From Burkholderiaceae bacterium (GTDB lineage Bacteria; Pseudomonadota; Gammaproteobacteria; Burkholderiales; Burkholderiaceae_A): a stretch of DNA of 34,654 nt. Location of the stretch: the NCBI GenBank assembly GCA_004214155.1, contig SGYQ01000016.1:1-34654 (forward strand), written 5' to 3'. The position numbers were made by a program, and so were the translations under genes. Shown in pieces: positions 1-8,317 of this stretch (positions are counted from its first letter, which is position 1; the number at the start of each line of letters is the position of its first letter). The notes under the pieces were generated by a model. That model searched no databases. It had not been told where the DNA came from and was given only the letters and a program-made list of their open reading frames with translations.

Positions 1-2
1 AG

Positions 3-404
3 GGAGAGAATAAAGCAAAACGGGAGAACGCAGTGATGTTAGGTATTGCATCTGGTTTATCGAGTGATGATATTGATAATCTTTCGGCTTACTACAGTCA
101 GCAGAAAATTAAGCCGTCTTATGCCTCAAACATTGAACTTGCAAAGGCAGGGGAAGTTGTTTATAAAGCTGGAGATGACATTAGAGGGATACCGTCCTGC
201 TCATCATGCCATGGTCCACGAGGGTTGGGAGTACCAGGACAATTCCCTAGGATTAGTGGGCAGCACGCCACGTACACAGCTAGCACACTAAAATCTTATA
301 AAAATGGCTCTCGTGCAAATAATAATCAAATGATGGAGATTTCATCTCGGTTAACAGAAGGGCAGATTAACGCGCTAGCTGAATATTTGGCTGGACTGGA
401 GTGA
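3..404 (+). CDS. Cytochrome c4-type periplasmic cytochrome c, 3' part
   Basis: The 5' end lies outside the window: the reading frame is open from base 3. The visible protein starts at the end of a first cytochrome domain ([12 protein letters not shown], then NLSAYYSQQ, the usual close of a c4 half-domain). A complete second class I domain follows, with one CxxCH heme site (CSSCH, bases 198-212), the [10 protein letters not shown] stretch and a candidate axial Met in NNNQMMEI. This two-domain layout is that of the diheme cytochrome c4 family, which carries electrons in the periplasm, usually towards terminal oxidases. The stop overlaps the GTG start of msrP (GTGA at 401-404), so the two are probably translationally coupled. 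The family call is firm. The number of hemes and the signal peptide cannot be seen here. Confidence 0.88.
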   Translation, partial: GENKAKRENAVMLGIASGLSSDDIDNLSAYYSQQKIKPSYASNIELAKAGEVVYKAGDDIRGIPSCSSCHGPRGLGVPGQFPRISGQHATYTASTLKSYKNGSRANNNQMMEISSRLTEGQINALAEYLAGLE

Positions 405-1405
405 GCATTAGATCATTTGAAAGTAAAAAGCTCTTATTTGGAGATAAGTTAACTAGTCAGATAACTCCCGAATCCACTTTTATACGTCGGAAGTTCATCA
501 CTAAATCTTTGGCACATCTTGGTCTAATCGGAGTTCCATTTTCCGCTAATGTTTTTGGGGCGGCAGGAGACAACAATACTGACTACCATGGCAATCTGGA
601 TTACACCGGGACAAAGCAATTCAAGCAATTCGAAGAACTCACAAGTTACAAAGATGTCACGACTTACAATAATTTTTATGAATTTGGTACTGGAAAAGGG
701 GACCCCAGCAAACTAGCACCATCAATGTTGCGGGTTTCACCGTGGACCGTTGAAATAGATGGCTTAGTTAAAAGAAAAAGAGTTTTCGGATTGGAGGACT
801 TATTGTCGCTTGCCCCTCTGGAAGAGAGAGTATACAGAATGCGATGTGTGGAGGGGTGGTCAATGGTAATACCATGGGTCGGTTACTCCTTAAGTAAGCT
901 GATTGATCATGTTCAGCCGTTGGGTTCCGCAAAATTTATTTCTTTTACAACGCTAGCAGATACCGGAATGATGCCAGCAGTAGGTGCTCTAAGGCCGGTT
1001 CTTCCATGGCCTTACATCGAAGGATTGCGAATAGATGAGGCTATGAACTCATTAACGTTTTTGACTTTTGGTTTTTATGGGAAGAAGCTTTTGGAGCAAA
1101 ATGGGGCCCCACTTAGATTAGTAATTCCATGGAAATACGGTTTTAAAGGCGCCAAATCTATCGTCAAGATAAGTTTTCTGGAAAAGCAGCCCCAAACAAC
1201 TTGGGTCAAAGTTAGCCCGAGGGAGTATGGCTTTTATTCTAATGTCAATCCATCGGTTCCTCACCCTAGATGGTCTCAGGCCAAGGAGCGTAGGATTGGT
1301 ATGGGCGGTTTATTCGCCAGTAAAATTCCTACCCTTCTATTTAACGGTTATGAAAATTTAGTAGGAAATCTTTACACAGGAATGAATTTGAGGAAGTTTT
1401 TCTAA
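401..1405 (+). CDS. msrP: Protein-methionine-sulfoxide reductase catalytic subunit MsrP (YedY family)
   Basis: This is a molybdopterin enzyme of the periplasm that repairs oxidised methionine in envelope proteins. The 334-residue protein has a twin-arginine export signal (FIRRKFITK, Arg29-Arg30, followed by a hydrophobic stretch), the ITPES lead-in typical of MsrP, and the Mo-ligating cysteine at about Cys149 in [15 protein letters not shown]. The C-terminal [13 protein letters not shown] and [14 protein letters not shown] blocks are also family hallmarks. GTG at 401 is the only usable start upstream of the Tat signal, and it overlaps the cytochrome stop by 4 bases. The usual membrane heme partner msrQ is not downstream: the next gene, 7 bp away, is lysA on the other strand. 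A SorA-like sulfite dehydrogenase is a less likely reading because the motifs match MsrP. Confidence 0.93.
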   Translation: MSIRSFESKKLLFGDKLTSQITPESTFIRRKFITKSLAHLGLIGVPFSANVFGAAGDNNTDYHGNLDYTGTKQFKQFEELTSYKDVTTYNNFYEFGTGKGDPSKLAPSMLRVSPWTVEIDGLVKRKRVFGLEDLLSLAPLEERVYRMRCVEGWSMVIPWVGYSLSKLIDHVQPLGSAKFISFTTLADTGMMPAVGALRPVLPWPYIEGLRIDEAMNSLTFLTFGFYGKKLLEQNGAPLRLVIPWKYGFKGAKSIVKISFLEKQPQTTWVKVSPREYGFYSNVNPSVPHPRWSQAKERRIGMGGLFASKIPTLLFNGYENLVGNLYTGMNLRKFF

Positions 1406-1412
1406 CCCTTCT

Positions 1413-2699
1413 TTAAGTAATTTCTCTATTCAAAAGTTCGTCGTAGCTCTCTCGTCTAACAATCTCCCTAACGGAGCTGTCACAATCCACAATCACTTCG
1501 GCTGGTTTACGTCTACTGTTATAGTTTGATGCCATAGAGCTACAATACGCTCCCGCAGAGAAAAAACAAATCAAATCACCTTCCGAAAGACTCAATTCTC
1601 TATCCTTTGCAAGCCAATCCCCCGACTCACAGATTGGACCAACAATTTCCCATATATTAGGGCAAGTTTTTTCATTAGATGTCACAGGAACGACCTCATG
1701 ATGAGCGTTGTATAGCGTAGGCCTAATAAGATCATTCATTGCTGCATCAACAACTGCAAAGTTTTTTCCATTACTTTCCATCGTATTTTTTAGGTATAAA
1801 ACTTTAGCTACCAAAATTCCGGAGTTGCCTACAATAGATCTACCTAGCTCAAAAAGTAAGTGCGGTGGGTTTAACCCTTTTTTTCTATACCAATTAATGA
1901 CAACATTCGATGTACGAATTAAGAAGTTTTCCAAACTAGGGGGGTTTTCGTTATCCGAATAGGAAATACCTAATCCTCCACCAAGATTAATATGGGATAG
2001 GATAACACCAGTTTCTTTCATGAGTTGATCTATGAAACTTAAAACTTTCTCAGTAGCCTGCTCAAACGGTTCAAGGGATAAAATTTGTGAACCGATATGA
2101 CAGTCAATACCCTTTATGTCTATAAAAGGTAAGGATTGCGCTGTCTTATACGCATTCATCCCGTCTTCCATTGACAGTCCAAATTTGTTTTCACGTAATC
2201 CTGTTGCAATGTAGGGATGAGTATCTGGATTAACATCTGGATTAATTCGAATTGACACCGGAGCTTTGATATTTAAACCCTTAGCAACCACATTCACGCG
2301 ATGTAATTCGGGTAGACTTTCTACATTTAAAGAAAAAACTGCATTTTCCAGGGCGAATCTTATTTCCTCGTCAGTTTTGCCAACTCCTGAGAAGACAATT
2401 TTTTTTGGTCCGGGAGAGCTTGCCAAAACCCTTCTCATTTCTCCCTCTGACACCACATCAAAACCAAGGTTTTCCGTCCCAGCTAGTTTGAGAATGCTCA
2501 ATGCCGGATTTGCTTTTACTGCATAGCAAACCGTTATCTGTTTTCCATTTATAGCTTTGTTGATTCGGTTTAGGTTTTCTTTTACATGTAGTTCGGAATA
2601 GATAAAAACGGGTGTGGAATATTTTTGAACTATATTTTTAATCTTTATGCCATCGCATAAAAGGTCTTCTTCGTGATAATAAAAGTTTTCACCGAGCAT
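1413..2699 (-). CDS. lysA: Diaminopimelate decarboxylase
   Basis: LysA is a PLP enzyme that decarboxylates meso-diaminopimelate to L-lysine, the last step of lysine synthesis, in the cytoplasm. The 428-residue length is normal for the family. Visible motifs are the PLP lysine (Lys62 in CYAVKANPALSIL), the HIGSQ block, the glycine-rich phosphate loop NLGGGLGISY, the catalytic cysteine in CESGDWLAKDREL, and the C-terminal GAYCSSMASNYNSRRKP motif that completes the dimer active site. The ATG start lies 4 bp after the stop of the lipoprotein gene at 2704-2841, so the two form an operon read on the minus strand. Its 3' end faces msrP with a 7 bp gap and no visible terminator. Confidence 0.97.
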   Translation of the reverse strand: MLGENFYYHEEDLLCDGIKIKNIVQKYSTPVFIYSELHVKENLNRINKAINGKQITVCYAVKANPALSILKLAGTENLGFDVVSEGEMRRVLASSPGPKKIVFSGVGKTDEEIRFALENAVFSLNVESLPELHRVNVVAKGLNIKAPVSIRINPDVNPDTHPYIATGLRENKFGLSMEDGMNAYKTAQSLPFIDIKGIDCHIGSQILSLEPFEQATEKVLSFIDQLMKETGVILSHINLGGGLGISYSDNENPPSLENFLIRTSNVVINWYRKKGLNPPHLLFELGRSIVGNSGILVAKVLYLKNTMESNGKNFAVVDAAMNDLIRPTLYNAHHEVVPVTSNEKTCPNIWEIVGPICESGDWLAKDRELSLSEGDLICFFSAGAYCSSMASNYNSRRKPAEVIVDCDSSVREIVRRESYDELLNREIT

Positions 2700-2703
2700 A
2701 ATT

Positions 2704-2841
2704 TTATTCGTTATTATCTTTAAAGTCTTCGTTTGAGGATGGGTATTTTTTTTCAGGCATAATCAAAGGCCCTTTTTGTCCGCAGGAATGAGTTAACAGC
2801 AAGATTGAAAAAAAAAACACAAATATCTTAATTTTCTTCAC
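2704..2841 (-). CDS. lptM: Small lipoprotein, LptM (YifL) family
   Basis: This is a 45-codon gene with a GTG start at 2841-2839. The protein begins MKKIKIFVFFFSILLL (signal peptide), then a lipobox-like THSC with lipidated Cys20, followed directly by GQKGPLIMP. A lipobox Cys followed by G-x-KGPLxxP is the hallmark of LptM/YifL, the lipoprotein that helps oxidative maturation of the LPS translocon LptD in the outer membrane. The tail is short, hydrophilic and acidic. An AGGGGA stretch lies 11 bases upstream of the GTG, and an in-frame TAG further upstream prevents a longer protein. It sits 4 bp before lysA and divergent from cyaY, an arrangement I remember from other proteobacteria. The lipobox is not canonical (S rather than A/G before Cys). 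Confidence 0.88.
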   Translation of the reverse strand: MKKIKIFVFFFSILLLTHSCGQKGPLIMPEKKYPSSNEDFKDNNE

Positions 2842-2847
2842 TATAAT
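2842..2847 (+). promoter_or_regulatory. Possible -10 element for cyaY
   Basis: A perfect TATAAT lies on the plus strand 46 bp before the cyaY ATG, directly adjoining the lptM start codon in the divergent intergenic region. No good -35 hexamer is seen at 16-18 bp upstream, so this is a tentative call based on one hexamer. Confidence 0.35.
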
Positions 2848-2893
2848 GAGGATCCCCTATAACTTTTTGCCACTTTGATTTTGTGCGATTTTA

Positions 2894-3241
2894 ATGGACG
2901 ATAAACAATTTTTTATAATAATTCGCAAAACATTTAGTGCATTAGAACATTGCATTGACCAGTGGAATATTAAACACGATTTGGTCATTGACATCAATAC
3001 CGAAGCCAATGTTTTTGAAATAGAGTTTGAAAATTTAAAAAAAATAATTCTAAACTCCCAGCCTCCAATGCATGAATTATGGATGGCTTCTGAGCTTGGA
3101 GCGTATCATTTTTCATACGATCTAGAGAAGAATAGTTGGCAAGACACTAGGGGAAATGGATCTTTCGAGGATATATTTTTTCGGGATTCCGTGAGGTTAA
3201 GTGGGATCGATTTTGTCATCGAGAGTCTTAACATCTATTGA
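2894..3241 (+). CDS. cyaY: Iron-sulfur cluster assembly protein CyaY (bacterial frataxin)
   Basis: Frataxin binds iron and modulates the IscS/IscU cysteine desulfurase-scaffold complex in the cytoplasm. The 115-residue protein has the family layout: an acidic N-terminal helix (FSALEHCIDQW), then beta strands with VFEIEFENLKKIILNSQPPMHELWMAS. The conserved block YHFSYDLEKNSWQDTRGNGSFEDIF is also present. The length is typical (about 105-115). It is divergent from lptM-lysA. Its 3' end overlaps the 3' end of mrcA, on the opposite strand, by 45 bp. No clear Shine-Dalgarno sequence precedes the ATG. Confidence 0.93.
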   Translation: MDDKQFFIIIRKTFSALEHCIDQWNIKHDLVIDINTEANVFEIEFENLKKIILNSQPPMHELWMASELGAYHFSYDLEKNSWQDTRGNGSFEDIFFRDSVRLSGIDFVIESLNIY

Positions 3242-5479
3242 TAGTATTCCGCTGGGGGGAGTTGTGTCCTCAGTAAATAAATCATCGTTTATTCTAACGA
3301 TACCTCGAGGTTCGATGGGGAAAGTTACAGGCACGTTTTTTAAAGCATGCTTCATGAAATCAATCCATATCGGTAAAGCTATTGCACTACCTGTTTGATT
3401 TTTCCCTAAACTTTTTGGAGAGTCAAAACCGAACCATGTTATCGCTGCTAACGTAGGTTGATAACCTGCAAACCAGGCATCGAATGCATCATTTGTGGTG
3501 CCCGTTTTCCCAGCTAGGTCTGGCCTACCTATGGAACGTGCTTTTTTTCCTGTCCCCGTTTTAATAACCTCAGACAAGATATTATTGATAATGAAAGCAT
3601 GTCGGGCATCAATTACACGAAGTTTTTCATCTCCAGCTTTTATTGGTTCGTATTTTCTTATTAGTCTTCCCTCACTATCTACGATCCTGTCGATAAAATA
3701 GGGTTCTATGTAGAACCCTCCATTAGCAATAATGCTATAACCTACCCCTAATTGTAGCGGCGTAACTGCTCCTGCTCCTAAGGCCAATGTATAATAAGGA
3801 GGGTTCCTGGAAGATTCGAAACCGAATCTTCGTATGTAACCTTGTGCAAATGATGGATCTATTCGTTTAATAAGCCTTATGGATACCATGTTTTGTGATT
3901 TCGTAAGAGCCTCTTTAATTGAAATCGGCCCAAGGTAGACATCATTAAAATTGCTAGGCTCCCATAAAACTCCTCCGGTTGACTCAGCATCAAAGTTAAC
4001 TGGTAGATCATTTACGATGGTACTCGCAGAAATTCCTTTTTCGAGTGCGGCGCCAAATATAAATGGCTTTATGGCGCTTCCGGGCTGTCGGTACGCCTGG
4101 ATCGCCCTATTGTATTTGTTGGAGTAGAAATCGTATCCTCCTACCAAGGCTTTTATTGCTCCGTTATTGGTTTGAATTGCAACTATTGCACCTTCTACTT
4201 TTGGTTTGTTCGTTATTTTATATTTATCTTTACCATCGGTCCTCTTAATCACCCAAACAATCGAGCCAATTCTAAGTTTACTTTTTTTAGAAGAGGTTAA
4301 TGTTTGGTTTATGTAACCACGGACTTCCTTATCTATTTTAATATTGATTTCACCTTTTTCTTTAACAATAATATGCAAGGTACTATTTTTTATTTTTTTC
4401 ACAACTCCTGGGTAAAAGCTTCCGATCTTAGTTTGTTTTTCTAAATAATTTTCGATTTCTTGATTCAAGGGTACGCTTTTTCCTGACACTTTTATGAAAC
4501 CATCAGGACCTTCAAAAGTACTTTTGTAGGTGTAATTTGTTACTGCCTTGTCAACAGCAGCTTTAGCTGCTATTTGTTCTCTCGACCTTATAGTCGTAAA
4601 AACAGTCAGACCTAATTCATAAGTTTTCTCTTTAAATTCTGAAAACAACTTTTGTCTTACCATTTCTGCAACATGGTTTGCGGGCACACTCAATTTTACT
4701 TGATTCCCCTTTTCTTTCCCTTCTTTTAAAATTAACTTTAGGTCGTAATTCTTTTGGTATTCTGAAAGAGTGATCTTACCAAGCTTATACATTCTTTTTA
4801 GAACATATCTTTGACGGATAATCGACCTTCGATAATTCGAGTAAGGATTAAATTTGGAAGGGGCTTTTGGCAGTCCTGCTAGCATAGCCGCCTCTGCTAT
4901 GTTAATTTGCTGCAGTCTTTTGCCAAAATAAACGAAAGCCGCTGAGCCAAATCCGTAGGCCCTTTTCCCAAGGTAAATTTTGTTTAGATATAACTCTAAA
5001 ATTTGTTCCTTAGTTAAATTCCTTTCAATCTCCATGGCAAGTAAGATCTCGTAAATTTTTCTGGTGAACGTTTTTTCGGATGAAAGATAGAAATTTCTTG
5101 CCACCTGCATCGTTATTGTACTTCCTCCTTGTGCCTTGGCTCCCTTCAAAACATTGTTAATTACAGATCTTGCCATTCCTGTGAGATCAATTCCTCGGTG
5201 TTCAAAAAACTTATCGTCTTCCGCAGCCAAAATAGCATCGATTAGCACTTTAGGAGTATTTTTGTACTCGATGACTTTTCTTTTTTCCTCCCCAAATTCT
5301 CCGATCAGAACTCCATCAGCCGTCATGATTCTTAATGGTAATTTTGGAGTGTACTCTACAAGTTCGGATACTTGAGGAAGTTTTGGGCTAGCTAGAGCAA
5401 CTATCAAACCCATAATACAAATGAGACTTATTATGGTGAAACCAATTGCGGAACACAACACAGTAATTATTTTAAGCAT
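3197..5479 (-). CDS. mrcA: Penicillin-binding protein 1A (bifunctional transglycosylase/transpeptidase)
   Basis: PBP1A is a class A PBP that polymerises lipid II and crosslinks peptidoglycan in the periplasm. The 760-residue protein has an N-terminal membrane anchor (about 5-30). A GT51 domain follows with catalytic Glu87 in EDDKFFEHRG and the block QGGSTITMQVARNFYL. A beta-barrel insert comes next, then the transpeptidase domain with SxxK at Ser468 (PGSAIKPF), SxN at 528-530 (SQN) and KTGT at 658-661. All catalytic motifs are intact. The C-terminus after the transpeptidase domain is short and polar. It is divergent from aroK with only 55 bp between starts, the place where many proteobacteria keep the pilMNOPQ genes. 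Its 3' end overlaps the cyaY 3' end by 45 bp. Confidence 0.96.
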   Translation of the reverse strand: MLKIITVLCSAIGFTIISLICIMGLIVALASPKLPQVSELVEYTPKLPLRIMTADGVLIGEFGEEKRKVIEYKNTPKVLIDAILAAEDDKFFEHRGIDLTGMARSVINNVLKGAKAQGGSTITMQVARNFYLSSEKTFTRKIYEILLAMEIERNLTKEQILELYLNKIYLGKRAYGFGSAAFVYFGKRLQQINIAEAAMLAGLPKAPSKFNPYSNYRRSIIRQRYVLKRMYKLGKITLSEYQKNYDLKLILKEGKEKGNQVKLSVPANHVAEMVRQKLFSEFKEKTYELGLTVFTTIRSREQIAAKAAVDKAVTNYTYKSTFEGPDGFIKVSGKSVPLNQEIENYLEKQTKIGSFYPGVVKKIKNSTLHIIVKEKGEINIKIDKEVRGYINQTLTSSKKSKLRIGSIVWVIKRTDGKDKYKITNKPKVEGAIVAIQTNNGAIKALVGGYDFYSNKYNRAIQAYRQPGSAIKPFIFGAALEKGISASTIVNDLPVNFDAESTGGVLWEPSNFNDVYLGPISIKEALTKSQNMVSIRLIKRIDPSFAQGYIRRFGFESSRNPPYYTLALGAGAVTPLQLGVGYSIIANGGFYIEPYFIDRIVDSEGRLIRKYEPIKAGDEKLRVIDARHAFIINNILSEVIKTGTGKKARSIGRPDLAGKTGTTNDAFDAWFAGYQPTLAAITWFGFDSPKSLGKNQTGSAIALPIWIDFMKHALKNVPVTFPIEPRGIVRINDDLFTEDTTPPSGILSIDVKTLDDKIDPT

Positions 5480-5534
5480 ATAGGTGTATTCTATAGTGTG
5501 TAGATTATTCAGGCTAGTTTCGAGAACTTTTCAA

Positions 5535-6053
5535 ATGAAAAACATAATACTTGTTGGATTAATGGGAGCAGGCAAAACAACTGTTGGACGAAGACTCTCT
5601 CAAAAAATTGGTTGGGAGTTTGTTGATACTGATAGTCTGGTAGAAAAAAATTGTGGGACGTCTGTAAACGTGATTTTTGAGGTTGAAGGAGAAAAAGGAT
5701 TTCGTCTGCGGGAAAAAAAAGTAATTGAGATGGTTATGAATCGAGATCAGCAGATCATCGCAACAGGAGGAGGAGCCCCTACATTAGAAAAGAACCGGAA
5801 ATACTTGAGCAAGGGGTTTGTAATATATCTTTATGTAAAGCCCCAATCTTTATGGGCTCGACTGCAACATGATGATTCCAGACCACTTTTACAAGCCTCA
5901 ACTGATGTTAAAGAAAAGTTAAAAGTTCTCTTTGAAGAGCGTGATCCTATATATAGAAATCTTGCTGATTTTGTAGTCTCTGGAGAGAATTTAACCTTGC
6001 GCGCCCTGACATCAAAAATTGTTAATGTTTTGAAAGTAGAGAGATATATTTAA
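5535..6053 (+). CDS. aroK: Shikimate kinase
   Basis: AroK phosphorylates shikimate with ATP, the fifth step of chorismate synthesis. I chose ATG 5535 because the protein then begins MKNIILVGLMGAGKTT, with the P-loop at residues 8-16 as in known shikimate kinases. An in-frame ATG at 5484 would add 17 unrelated residues. Other motifs are DTD (31-33) for Mg and shikimate binding, an arginine in GFRLRE (57-59), the shikimate-binding GGG (78-80) and the lid arginine in SRPLL (Arg116). The length of 172 aa is typical. It is first in a tight operon with aroB, dgt and the transposase-like gene. The Shine-Dalgarno is weak (GAGAA). Confidence 0.96.
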   Translation: MKNIILVGLMGAGKTTVGRRLSQKIGWEFVDTDSLVEKNCGTSVNVIFEVEGEKGFRLREKKVIEMVMNRDQQIIATGGGAPTLEKNRKYLSKGFVIYLYVKPQSLWARLQHDDSRPLLQASTDVKEKLKVLFEERDPIYRNLADFVVSGENLTLRALTSKIVNVLKVERYI

Positions 6054-6067
6054 GAAAGGAATGTAAT

Positions 6068-7156
6068 TTGAAGTCGTCATTTATCCACGAATTAGTATTA
6101 GGATTGGCCGGAAGAAGTTATCCCATAACAATTGGCTATGACTTTTTAGGTTCCTTGAATAAGGTTTGTCCATTTATTACTGGTAAAAATGTGGTGGTTA
6201 TATCAAATAGCACTGTATCCGATTTATATCTATCCTTAGTTACAAGTTCTTTAGATAAAACTAATTCAAACAATTTGGTAATCAATCTTCCTGAAGGTGA
6301 ACAAGAGAAGAAATTGAGTAACGTTGAGTTAATCGTATCCAAAATGCTTGAGAAAAATTTAGATCGTTCAACTGTAATAATCGCGTTAGGTGGTGGGGTT
6401 ATTGGAGATATAGCTGGTTTTGTGGCTTCCGTTTATCAAAGGGGAATTGATTTTATTCAGGTGCCAACTACTTTGTTGTCACAGGTTGATTCAAGTGTTG
6501 GGGGCAAAACAGGGGTGAATCATTTTCTAGGTAAAAATATGATAGGCTCTTTTTATCAACCCAAGGCAGTTGTCATCGATATCAAGACTTTGAATACGTT
6601 GAATGAAAGGGAATTTTCTGCAGGTGCTGCAGAAATAATAAAATACGGATGTATAAGAGACATAAGATTTTTTGAGTGGTTGGAAGAGAATTCGATGTCG
6701 ATAATGTCTAAGTCGCTAGAACATTTAGCGTATGCAATAAGAAAATCTTGTGAGATTAAAAGTAGTATTGTCGAACAAGATGAAAGAGAATCAGGGATTC
6801 GTGCAATATTAAACTTTGGACACACATTTGGGCATGCGATAGAGAGTGGCGTTGGTTATGGAAATTGGTTGCACGGAGAGGCGGTATCATCCGGTATGGT
6901 GTTGGCATCTCGGCTTTCACAGAAATTGGATTTGCTTAAGGAAGACGAGGTTATCAGGATTGAAAATCTTCTGGAGTCTATGAATTTGCCTATAGATTCA
7001 CCAAAACTTGATATTTCGACATTTGTAAATTTAATGAAGAAGGACAAAAAAAACAAAAATAATCGAATAAATTATATTTTGTTGGATGGTATTGGTAATT
7101 CGTTCGTCAAAGGTTTTATTCCCGAGGAGATTTCGGAATTTTTAGCTCATGTTTGA
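6068..7156 (+). CDS. aroB: 3-dehydroquinate synthase
   Basis: AroB converts DAHP to 3-dehydroquinate using NAD and a divalent metal, the second step of the shikimate pathway. The start is TTG at 6068, supported by AAAGGA seven bases upstream and by homology beginning directly after it. Motifs seen are the NAD-binding LPEGEQEKKL and ALGGGVIGDIAGF, the substrate loop VPTTLLSQVDSSVGGKTGVN, and the metal ligands Glu189 (AAEIIKYG), His252 (FGHTFGHAIE) and His269 (WLHGEAV). The spacing of the ligands matches the E. coli enzyme. The length of 362 aa is normal. It lies 14 bp after aroK and overlaps dgt by 8 bp, suggesting coupled translation. Confidence 0.97.
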   Translation: MKSSFIHELVLGLAGRSYPITIGYDFLGSLNKVCPFITGKNVVVISNSTVSDLYLSLVTSSLDKTNSNNLVINLPEGEQEKKLSNVELIVSKMLEKNLDRSTVIIALGGGVIGDIAGFVASVYQRGIDFIQVPTTLLSQVDSSVGGKTGVNHFLGKNMIGSFYQPKAVVIDIKTLNTLNEREFSAGAAEIIKYGCIRDIRFFEWLEENSMSIMSKSLEHLAYAIRKSCEIKSSIVEQDERESGIRAILNFGHTFGHAIESGVGYGNWLHGEAVSSGMVLASRLSQKLDLLKEDEVIRIENLLESMNLPIDSPKLDISTFVNLMKKDKKNKNNRINYILLDGIGNSFVKGFIPEEISEFLAHV

Positions 7157-8312
7157 TACAGAGGACACCCTAGCACCATACGCATGTAAATCTTCAGAAA
7201 CGAGAGGGCGGCTCTTTAAAGGGGACAAGACACATGGGCGGTCCGAGTTCCAACGGGACCGCGATCGTATAATTCATAGTGGAGCTTTCCGAAAATTAAT
7301 GTATAAAACACAGGTGTTTATTGGTCATGAGGGAGACCTTTTTCGAACAAGATTAACACACAGTATAGAAGTTGCTCAGATTGCACGAGCTTCTTCGAGA
7401 AGATTGTCTTTGAACGAAGATCTAACAGAAGCACTTTGTCTCGCACATGACCTGGGGCATACGCCTTTTGGTCACGCAGGACAGACAGCATTAAATCGTT
7501 GTTTGAAAGAAATGAACTCAAAGTCAAACGGATTTGAACACAACATTCAAAGTCTCAGGATAATTGATAAGCTTGAAAAAAAGTACTTTGGATACGATGG
7601 CCTCAATTTATGCTTTGAGACCAGAGAAGGTGTATTAAAACGTTGCTCAAAAAAAATAGCGCCTAAATTTGGAGCAGTGGCAGACAGATTCGTTTTTGGT
7701 GGACAGCCTAGTTTAGAGGCTCAAATATCAAATATCGCTGATGAAATTGCTTATAACCATCACGACCTTGATGATGGGTTGAGGTCAGGGCTGATAACAA
7801 TCGAAGAAATTCTGGACTTAAAGGCAGCTGAATATGCAGCTAAAGAGGTACTTTCACTGAAAAGCCCTCAATTAATGGAAAAATCGAGAGTAAACTCTGA
7901 AATTATTCGAAGAATGATTGGTTCTCAAATTGAGGATTTGGTTCATCAAACAAAAAAAAATGTTCTTTCTTCGGCAGTGACTTCATTAGCAGATGTAAGA
8001 AATAGTACTAATCAAATAGTTTCGTTTTCACCAAAAACCAAAGACAATGTCCGAGAACTGAAGTCTTTTTTAATGCGCAGGTTATATAAAAATCCAAAAG
8101 TCAGGTCACTGACCGACGCTGCTGAAATAGTCATTGAAGACTTATTTTCTATATTTTTCAACGAAGAAACTTCTGAAGATAAAGATCCTATGAAGCATTT
8201 GAGATCTGTAGCCGACAAAATAGCTGGTCTGACTGACGGTTCAGCAGTTAAGCTGCACAAGCAGTTTTTTCCTGATAAGGAGTTGTGGCCAGAGCCTTTA
8301 TTTTGGGGGTAA
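7149..8312 (+). CDS. dgt: Deoxyguanosinetriphosphate triphosphohydrolase-like protein (HD domain)
   Basis: Members of this family hydrolyse dNTPs to deoxynucleoside and triphosphate, controlling dNTP pools. The 387-residue protein is of the shorter Dgt-like class rather than the E. coli Dgt length of about 500. HD-domain metal ligands are visible: His71 (RLTHSIEVAQIAR), His100-Asp101 (LAHDLGHTPFGHAGQ), and a later Asp in NIADEIAYNHHDLDDG. The N-terminal GRSEFQRDRDRIIHSGAFRKL block is characteristic. Substrate preference cannot be judged from sequence. It overlaps the end of aroB by 8 bp, and its stop is 5 bp before the GTG start of the next gene. Confidence 0.92.
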   Translation: MFDTEDTLAPYACKSSETRGRLFKGDKTHGRSEFQRDRDRIIHSGAFRKLMYKTQVFIGHEGDLFRTRLTHSIEVAQIARASSRRLSLNEDLTEALCLAHDLGHTPFGHAGQTALNRCLKEMNSKSNGFEHNIQSLRIIDKLEKKYFGYDGLNLCFETREGVLKRCSKKIAPKFGAVADRFVFGGQPSLEAQISNIADEIAYNHHDLDDGLRSGLITIEEILDLKAAEYAAKEVLSLKSPQLMEKSRVNSEIIRRMIGSQIEDLVHQTKKNVLSSAVTSLADVRNSTNQIVSFSPKTKDNVRELKSFLMRRLYKNPKVRSLTDAAEIVIEDLFSIFFNEETSEDKDPMKHLRSVADKIAGLTDGSAVKLHKQFFPDKELWPEPLFWG

Positions 8313-8317
8313 ATAAT

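Noticed and set aside
401-1405. Sulfite dehydrogenase (SorA-like) reading of the molybdoenzyme next to a cytochrome c
   Set aside because: The [12 protein letters not shown] cysteine motif, ITPES lead-in, length of 334 residues and C-terminal [13 protein letters not shown] are those of MsrP, not of SorA.
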